Source: Methanolinea sp.
GTDB taxonomy: Archaea; Halobacteriota; Methanomicrobia; Methanomicrobiales; Methanospirillaceae
Length of the DNA: 8,656 nt
Direction of reading: 5' to 3'
NCBI GenBank assembly: GCA_013331225.1
Contig: DUGV01000270.1
Span: forward strand, 1-8,656
The notes under the pieces are model-generated. The model saw only the letters and a program-made list of their open reading frames with translations. It ran no database searches and was not told the origin of the DNA. Of this stretch, positions 5,087 to 8,656 are shown piece after piece. Both the position numbers and the translations under genes were made by a program. Position 1 is the stretch's first letter; every line of letters starts with the position of its first letter.

Positions 5087-5968
5087 ATGACGGACATTCC
5101 CAGGGAAGAATACATTCTGAAATGTACTTCGGCATGCGCGGGGTGCAGCGACTCGCTCACTCTCCGGTACGTGCTGAAGGCGGCAGGACCCGAGACCGTG
5201 CTGGTGGTCCCTGCATGCTGCACCAGCGTGATCCAGGGCATCTATCCCCAGACTGCCATGAATATCCCCGTATACAATGTTGCCTTCGCCGCGGCGGCCG
5301 CCTGCGCCTCGGGGATGAGCGCGGCATTCGAGGCGGCGGGGAAGAAGACCAACGTGATCGTCTACGCCGGTGACGGGGGAACCGTGGACATCGGCATCCA
5401 GGCCCTCTCGGGTGCGTTCGAGCGCGGTGCAAATTTTCTCTACATCTGTTACGACAACGAGGCATACGGAAATACAGGGATGCAGCGCTCCGGTGCAACC
5501 CCCGCGGGAGCGAGGACCACCACCACCCCTGCAGGGAAGGGGCAGTCCAAGAAGGACCTGGATGCGATCGTCGCCGCGCACAACCCCCCATACATGGCCA
5601 CTGCGTGTGCCTCCTACCCAAAGGACCTCTTCTCGAAGGTGCAGAAGGCCCTCTCCATCCGCGGGCCGAAGTTCATCCATGTCCTCGCTCCCTGCCCACC
5701 GGGGTGGCGCTACTCCTCTGAAAGAAGCATCGAGATGGGCAGGCTCGCGGTGAGATCTGGGATGTGGATCCTCTATGAGCGCGAGTACGGGAAGGTCACC
5801 ATCAACGGACCCTCGAAGGCGGCAATGATCAGGCCCATACCGCTCGAGGATTACCTGGATGCGCAGGGGAGGTTCAAGGGCATCTGCCCCGAAGCAGTGG
5901 CCATGCTGAGATCGCTCGCCGAGCGGAATGCAAAGCGCCTGAAGAGGGAGGAGGAAGGGATATGCTGA
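5087..5968 (+). CDS. porB: Pyruvate:ferredoxin oxidoreductase, beta subunit
   Basis: Predicted 293-residue subunit that binds thiamine pyrophosphate and the proximal [4Fe-4S] cluster of the enzyme interconverting pyruvate + CoA + oxidised ferredoxin with acetyl-CoA + CO2 + reduced ferredoxin. Visible features: CAGC (C17, C20), PACCTSVIQG (C44/C45) and LAPCPPGW (C203) as likely cluster ligands. The TPP/Mg motif is AGDGGTVDIGIQAL (about 94-107) followed by ICYDNEAYGNTG (120-131), then the family stretch ARTTTTPAGK. Length is normal for PorB. ATG 5087 is chosen over the adjacent TTG 5084; no strong ribosome-binding site is visible, as expected for a first gene with a short leader. The stop overlaps the porA start by 7 bases. 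Related 2-oxoisovalerate enzymes share these motifs; pyruvate is favoured by the whole operon. Confidence 0.87.
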   Translation: MTDIPREEYILKCTSACAGCSDSLTLRYVLKAAGPETVLVVPACCTSVIQGIYPQTAMNIPVYNVAFAAAAACASGMSAAFEAAGKKTNVIVYAGDGGTVDIGIQALSGAFERGANFLYICYDNEAYGNTGMQRSGATPAGARTTTTPAGKGQSKKDLDAIVAAHNPPYMATACASYPKDLFSKVQKALSIRGPKFIHVLAPCPPGWRYSSERSIEMGRLAVRSGMWILYEREYGKVTINGPSKAAMIRPIPLEDYLDAQGRFKGICPEAVAMLRSLAERNAKRLKREEEGIC

Positions 5969-7074
5969 CGGTCGCAACAGGGAACAAGGCGGTGGCCGCA
6001 GCGGTGAAAGATGCCTGCCCGTCCGTTGTCGCAGCGTACCCCATCACCCCGCAGACAGAGATAGTGGAGCAGATCGCGGAATATGTCACTTCGGGGGAGT
6101 TAAAGAGCCAGTACATCCCGGTGGAGAGCGAGCACTCGGCCATGGCGGCGTGCATAGGCGCGAGTATCACAGGAGTGCGGACTTTCACCGCGACGAGTTC
6201 GCACGGTCTCCACTACATGCACGAGATGGTAAACTGGGCCGCGGGAGCCCGGCTCCCCATCGTCATGGCAAACGTGAACCGCGCCCTCGGGCCGGGATGG
6301 AACATCTGGGCCGAGCACACCGATGCGTTCCAGGAGAGGGACACGGGGTGGCTCCAGGTATACGTGGGATCCGTCCAGGAGGCATACGACGCGACGCTGA
6401 TGGCATTTCGAATCGCAGAGCACGAGTCGGTCCTCCTCCCTGTGATGGTGAACCTGGACGGTTTCCTCCTCTCCCACAGCATGCACCCGCTCCAGAGCGT
6501 TGAGATCAGGGACTTCATCCCCCCCATCCATCTCCCGCATGCGATCGACACGGCAAACCCAGCCGGTTATGGAACCCTGACAGGACCTGACCAGTACTTC
6601 AGGTTCCGGTGGGACATCGAGCGATCAATGCGCGACTCTGTCAACGTCATCAGGGAGACCGAGGAGGACTTCAGACACAGATTCGGCAGGGAGTACCACC
6701 CCGTCGAGGAGTATCGCTGTGACGATGCAGATGTGGTGGTGGTCGCGATGGGGACCCTCGGCAAGGAGGCCGAGGTTGCCGTCGACCTCCTCCGGAAGGA
6801 GGGGGTGAAGGCCGGGAGCATGCGTATCCGCTGGTTCCGCCCGTTCCCAAGGCTCGACCTCTCGGGAAGAGACGTCGTGGTCATCGACCGTGACTATTCA
6901 TTCGGCTTCGGAGGGGTGATCGCCCGGAGCCTTGCTGCCACCGAGGGTGCAAAGCCCTTCTCGGTCATCGCCGGCCTTGGAGGCCAGGAGGTCACCTACG
7001 ACGATATCGCGGGGTTCGTACGCGACAGGAGACCTGGGGAAGAGTTCTGGTTCGGGGTGATGCCTGATGTATGA
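5962..7074 (+). CDS. porA: Pyruvate:ferredoxin oxidoreductase, alpha subunit
   Basis: Predicted 370-residue alpha subunit, which carries the pyrimidine-binding side of the thiamine pyrophosphate site and the transketolase C-terminal-like domain. The N-terminal block AAYPITPQTEIVE, then ESEHSAMAACIGAS and GVRTFTATSSHGLHYMHE, is the standard 2-oxoacid:ferredoxin oxidoreductase alpha signature. VNRALGPGWNIWAEHTDAF and VMVNLDGFLLSHSMHPL are of the PorA type seen in archaeal and Thermotoga pyruvate enzymes, more than of the KorA type. The C-terminal domain starts near VVVVAMGTLGKEAE and includes DRDYSFGFGGVIA. Start ATG 5962 is preceded by a strong purine-rich GGAGGAGG (about 5948-5955) lying inside porB. 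It overlaps porC by 8 bases. Length is slightly shorter than many PorA proteins but covers both domains. Confidence 0.88.
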   Translation: MLTVATGNKAVAAAVKDACPSVVAAYPITPQTEIVEQIAEYVTSGELKSQYIPVESEHSAMAACIGASITGVRTFTATSSHGLHYMHEMVNWAAGARLPIVMANVNRALGPGWNIWAEHTDAFQERDTGWLQVYVGSVQEAYDATLMAFRIAEHESVLLPVMVNLDGFLLSHSMHPLQSVEIRDFIPPIHLPHAIDTANPAGYGTLTGPDQYFRFRWDIERSMRDSVNVIRETEEDFRHRFGREYHPVEEYRCDDADVVVVAMGTLGKEAEVAVDLLRKEGVKAGSMRIRWFRPFPRLDLSGRDVVVIDRDYSFGFGGVIARSLAATEGAKPFSVIAGLGGQEVTYDDIAGFVRDRRPGEEFWFGVMPDV

Positions 7075-7594
7075 GATCCGCATTCACTCCAGGGGCGGGC
7101 AGGGAGGGGTCACCGCAGCACGGCTCCTCGCCCTTGCCGCCATCCGTGACGGGAAGTATGCCACCGCCTGCCCTTTTTATGGCGCCGAGCGCCGGGGAGC
7201 CCCGGTGGTCTCCTACGTGCGCATCGACGACCACCCCATACGCGTATACAGCCAGATCCGGCACCCTGACCTGGTCCTGATCCTTGACACGAGCGTCATG
7301 GACGTCGTGGACGTGCTGAACGGGATGAAGCCGGGAGGGCGCGTCCTGGTGAATGCAACCGATCACCGCGAGATGAAGGGATTCCCTTCGTTCTCAGTCG
7401 ACCTCACCGGGATCGCTCTCCGTGAGAACCTCGTGGTGGCGGGAAACCCGATCCTGAATACCGCGGTGCTGGGAGCCCTTGCAAAGATGGGTATCGTTAC
7501 CATGGAGTCGGCGAAGATGGCAATCCAGGAGATGTTCTCTGATAAAAGGAATGTAACGGCTGCCGAGGCGGCGTACGCGGAGCTGGTCGCATGA
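7067..7594 (+). CDS. porC: Pyruvate:ferredoxin oxidoreductase, gamma subunit
   Basis: Predicted 175-residue gamma subunit (also called PorG), the domain that contributes to coenzyme A binding and packs against the alpha-beta core. It begins MYEIRIHSRGGQGGVTAARL, where GGQGG at residues 10-14 is the hallmark loop of the family. CPFYGAERRGAPVVSYVRI and AGNPILNTAVLGALAK are further conserved blocks. Length is normal (about 170-190). ATG 7067 lies inside the end of porA and is preceded by GGGGTGA at 7054-7060 with good spacing. Its stop TGA overlaps the porD start as ATGA, showing a tightly coupled operon. Confidence 0.88.
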   Translation: MYEIRIHSRGGQGGVTAARLLALAAIRDGKYATACPFYGAERRGAPVVSYVRIDDHPIRVYSQIRHPDLVLILDTSVMDVVDVLNGMKPGGRVLVNATDHREMKGFPSFSVDLTGIALRENLVVAGNPILNTAVLGALAKMGIVTMESAKMAIQEMFSDKRNVTAAEAAYAELVA

Positions 7595-7842
7595 GCACGA
7601 GGATGCGCCTGGCGATCAGCAGGCCCACCCGGGGTGCATGCGGAAAGACCGGTTCATGGCGAGTCTTCAGGCCGATCGTTGACCTGGAGAAGTGTAACTC
7701 CTGCGGGATCTGCGCGATGTTCTGCCCCGATGCGGCAATCTCGGAAGACCTCGAGATCGACCTCGACTTCTGCAAGGGATGCGGGATCTGCGCGCATGAG
7801 TGCCCGAAGAAGGCCATCCGGATGGAGAGGGAAGAGAAATAG
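7591..7842 (+). CDS. porD: Pyruvate:ferredoxin oxidoreductase, delta subunit (2[4Fe-4S] ferredoxin-like)
   Basis: Predicted 83-residue electron-transfer subunit. Two classical CxxCxxCxxxCP motifs (C35, C38, C41, C45 and C61, C64, C67, C71) each supply ligands for [4Fe-4S] clusters that pass electrons from the PorB cluster to external ferredoxin. The stretch GKTGSWRVFRPIVD before the first motif is characteristic of PorD/VorD and separates it from free ferredoxins. The ATGA overlap with porC fixes the start at 7591. It is the last gene of the operon and is followed by a T-rich terminator. The complete beta-alpha-gamma-delta set shows that the enzyme is intact. Confidence 0.88.
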   Translation: MSTRMRLAISRPTRGACGKTGSWRVFRPIVDLEKCNSCGICAMFCPDAAISEDLEIDLDFCKGCGICAHECPKKAIRMEREEK

Positions 7843-7870
7843 GAGGTCTTCCCCGCTCCCCCGAACCCAC

Positions 7871-7890
7871 CCTTATTTTTTCATCTTTTC
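7871..7890 (+). terminator. T-rich terminator of the por operon
   Basis: About 30 bases after the porD stop come T6 at 7876-7881 and T4 at 7886-7889 within CCTTATTTTTTCATCTTTTC. This is the type of pyrimidine tract at which archaeal RNA polymerase stops. No good stem precedes it. The 118-bp spacer separates two convergent transcripts. Confidence 0.45.
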
Positions 7891-7960
7891 AGCCGCTCAA
7901 TCGCGTGGCCCTGCCGAATGCCGGTCCCTCACTCTCCTTAAGGGGTGCTACCGGCTGCGC

Positions 7961-8329
7961 TCACGACTCCTCTCCAATCGGGCACTGCGCGATATACTCG
8001 AGGTCGAACTTGTAGAAGTGCGTGAACCCACAGTTCCTGCACCGGACCGTGAAGTGGCTGCACCCGATGGCCAGGTCATGGGGGCCATGGACATTGCAGT
8101 TCCTGCAAGGAGCCTCCGCGACCAGGTTCCAGAGGTCATAACAGCCGATCCTTGTGAAGCTTCCCGGTTTGTTCACGTCCTGGATCCTGGGAACGAAGAT
8201 CCGGGTTGCGCCACAGTTGCTGCAGGAGACCTGGGCCTGGTAGGGAACGGCCTTGATGACCTGGTCCGCGTCCTTCCCGCAGTGATAACAGTTCGTCCTG
8301 AACGTGGTGAAAATAAACCGGTCTTGCAT
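7961..8329 (-). CDS. Hypothetical protein with two tandem zinc ribbons
   Basis: Predicted 122 residues, soluble, not recognised as a named family. It has four CxxC knuckles: CYHC (14-17), CSNC (36-39), CRNC (75-78) and CRNC (97-100). In each half the two knuckles are exactly 22 residues apart, and the halves are offset by 61 residues, so each half can form one four-cysteine zinc ribbon and the protein appears to be an internal duplication. Both halves end in a similar pattern (CSNCGATRIF against CRNCGFTHFY). Extra cysteines lie at 63, 90 and 116. Such ribbons bind nucleic acid or protein partners; which one applies here cannot be told. ATG 8327-8329 is the only sensible start, and a TATA-like box sits about 26 bases upstream. 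The gene converges with the por operon. Confidence 0.72.
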   Translation of the reverse strand: MQDRFIFTTFRTNCYHCGKDADQVIKAVPYQAQVSCSNCGATRIFVPRIQDVNKPGSFTRIGCYDLWNLVAEAPCRNCNVHGPHDLAIGCSHFTVRCRNCGFTHFYKFDLEYIAQCPIGEES

Positions 8330-8350
8330 GTATCAGTGTCTGCACTGCCG

Positions 8351-8360
8351 GATAAAAGAT
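8351..8360 (-). promoter_or_regulatory. TATA box of the zinc-ribbon gene (leaderless transcript likely)
   Basis: On the minus strand ATCTTTTATC is a reasonable archaeal TATA box centred about 26 bases upstream of the start codon at 8329. Archaeal transcription begins about 22-27 bases downstream of the box, that is, at or very near the ATG. No ribosome-binding site is present between them, which agrees with a leaderless mRNA. Confidence 0.45.
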
Positions 8361-8401
8361 TCCCCTTTCACAGGAGAGAGAAAGTAACCAGGGGTATGTA
8401 T

Positions 8402-8413
8402 GGAAAAAAAGGT
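8402..8413 (-). terminator. T-tract terminator of the thermosome gene
   Basis: On the minus strand a run of seven T residues (8404-8410) lies 18 bases after the thermosome stop codon. It suits archaeal T-tract termination; no convincing stem accompanies it. Confidence 0.45.
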
Positions 8414-8428
8414 TGGCCGGCAGGGGGA

Positions 8429-8656
8429 TCAGAAGTCGCCCATTCCGCCCATTCCGCCCATGTCGCCCATGCCACCCATTCCGCCGCCACCCGGCGGGCC
8501 CTGCGGGGCTGCGGTCTTGGACGCGGCAATCACGTCGTCGATCCTGAGGATCATCGTTGCCGCCTCTGCGGCGCTTGCAACCGCCTGGGTCTTGACGCGG
8601 AGGGGTTCGACGACTCCGGACTTCAGCATGTCCTCGGCCTTGCCCTCGAAGACGTT
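8429..8656 (-). CDS. thsA: Thermosome (group II chaperonin) subunit, C-terminal end only
   Basis: The last 75 residues of a chaperonin subunit; the rest lies beyond the right edge. [20 protein letters not shown] followed by [25 protein letters not shown] is the highly conserved C-terminal part of archaeal thermosome subunits. The protein ends in the typical flexible tail, here [21 protein letters not shown], built on a GGM repeat. In the assembled double ring this tail points into the central cavity; the ATP-driven machine folds cytoplasmic proteins. The DNA of the tail (about 8432-8490) is a degenerate 9-base repeat. Methanogens often have two or more paralogues, so the letter in the symbol is provisional. 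Confidence 0.92.
   Translation of the reverse strand, partial: NVFEGKAEDMLKSGVVEPLRVKTQAVASAAEAATMILRIDDVIAASKTAAPQGPPGGGGMGGMGDMGGMGGMGDF

Noticed and set aside
7920..7955. Hairpin GCCGGT/ACCGGC with inner CCCT/AGGG as a bidirectional terminator
   Set aside because: Five-base bulge and 11-base loop, and no T tract on the minus side; too weak to list.
8432..8490. Short tandem repeat in DNA as a CRISPR or satellite
   Set aside because: It encodes the Gly-Met tail of the thermosome, a known protein feature.

Overview
The window looks like part of the chromosome of a methanogenic archaeon, most likely of the order Methanomicrobiales. It carries an AtwA-type methyl-coenzyme M reductase activation protein, a four-subunit pyruvate:ferredoxin oxidoreductase of archaeal layout and the end of a group II chaperonin (thermosome). 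The coding DNA is GC-rich, the spacers are AT-rich, and promoters are of the TATA/BRE kind with T-tract terminators. The order is inferred from gene content and base composition; no species is claimed.

Left part (1-1866): the 3' end of a PHP-domain phosphoesterase gene overlaps truA (tRNA pseudouridine synthase) by 37 bp. It is followed by a small unrecognised gene with a YkgJ-like Cys/Arg-Pro motif. The reading frame of that gene seems to continue in another frame, so it may be frameshifted.

Middle part (1867-3196): a small accessory cluster. A perfect 16-bp palindrome precedes a Gly/Arg-rich DUF5320-like protein. A basic unknown ORF overlaps its stop codon, and a DUF134 helix-turn-helix protein with cysteine-rich ends follows. 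DUF5320-like and DUF134 proteins are often found near dinitrogenase iron-molybdenum cofactor (NifX/NifB-like) genes, but no such gene is in this window. A near copy of the palindrome, sharing TACTCATATGAG and most of the following bases, lies about 100 bp before atwA. This suggests one regulator acting at both places.

Then atwA (3197-4825) encodes a twin-ATPase protein with a four-cysteine insert. It is followed by a short hairpin, a T9 tract and a perfect inverted repeat with 12-bp arms. A TATA-containing spacer leads into porB-porA-porC-porD (5087-7842), four overlapping genes that encode the complete enzyme interconverting pyruvate with acetyl-CoA, CO2 and reduced ferredoxin. In an autotrophic methanogen this feeds carbon assimilation.

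Right part (7843-8656), minus strand: a 122-aa protein made of two equally spaced zinc ribbons, probably from a leaderless transcript, and the C-terminal end of a thermosome subunit with its Gly-Met tail.
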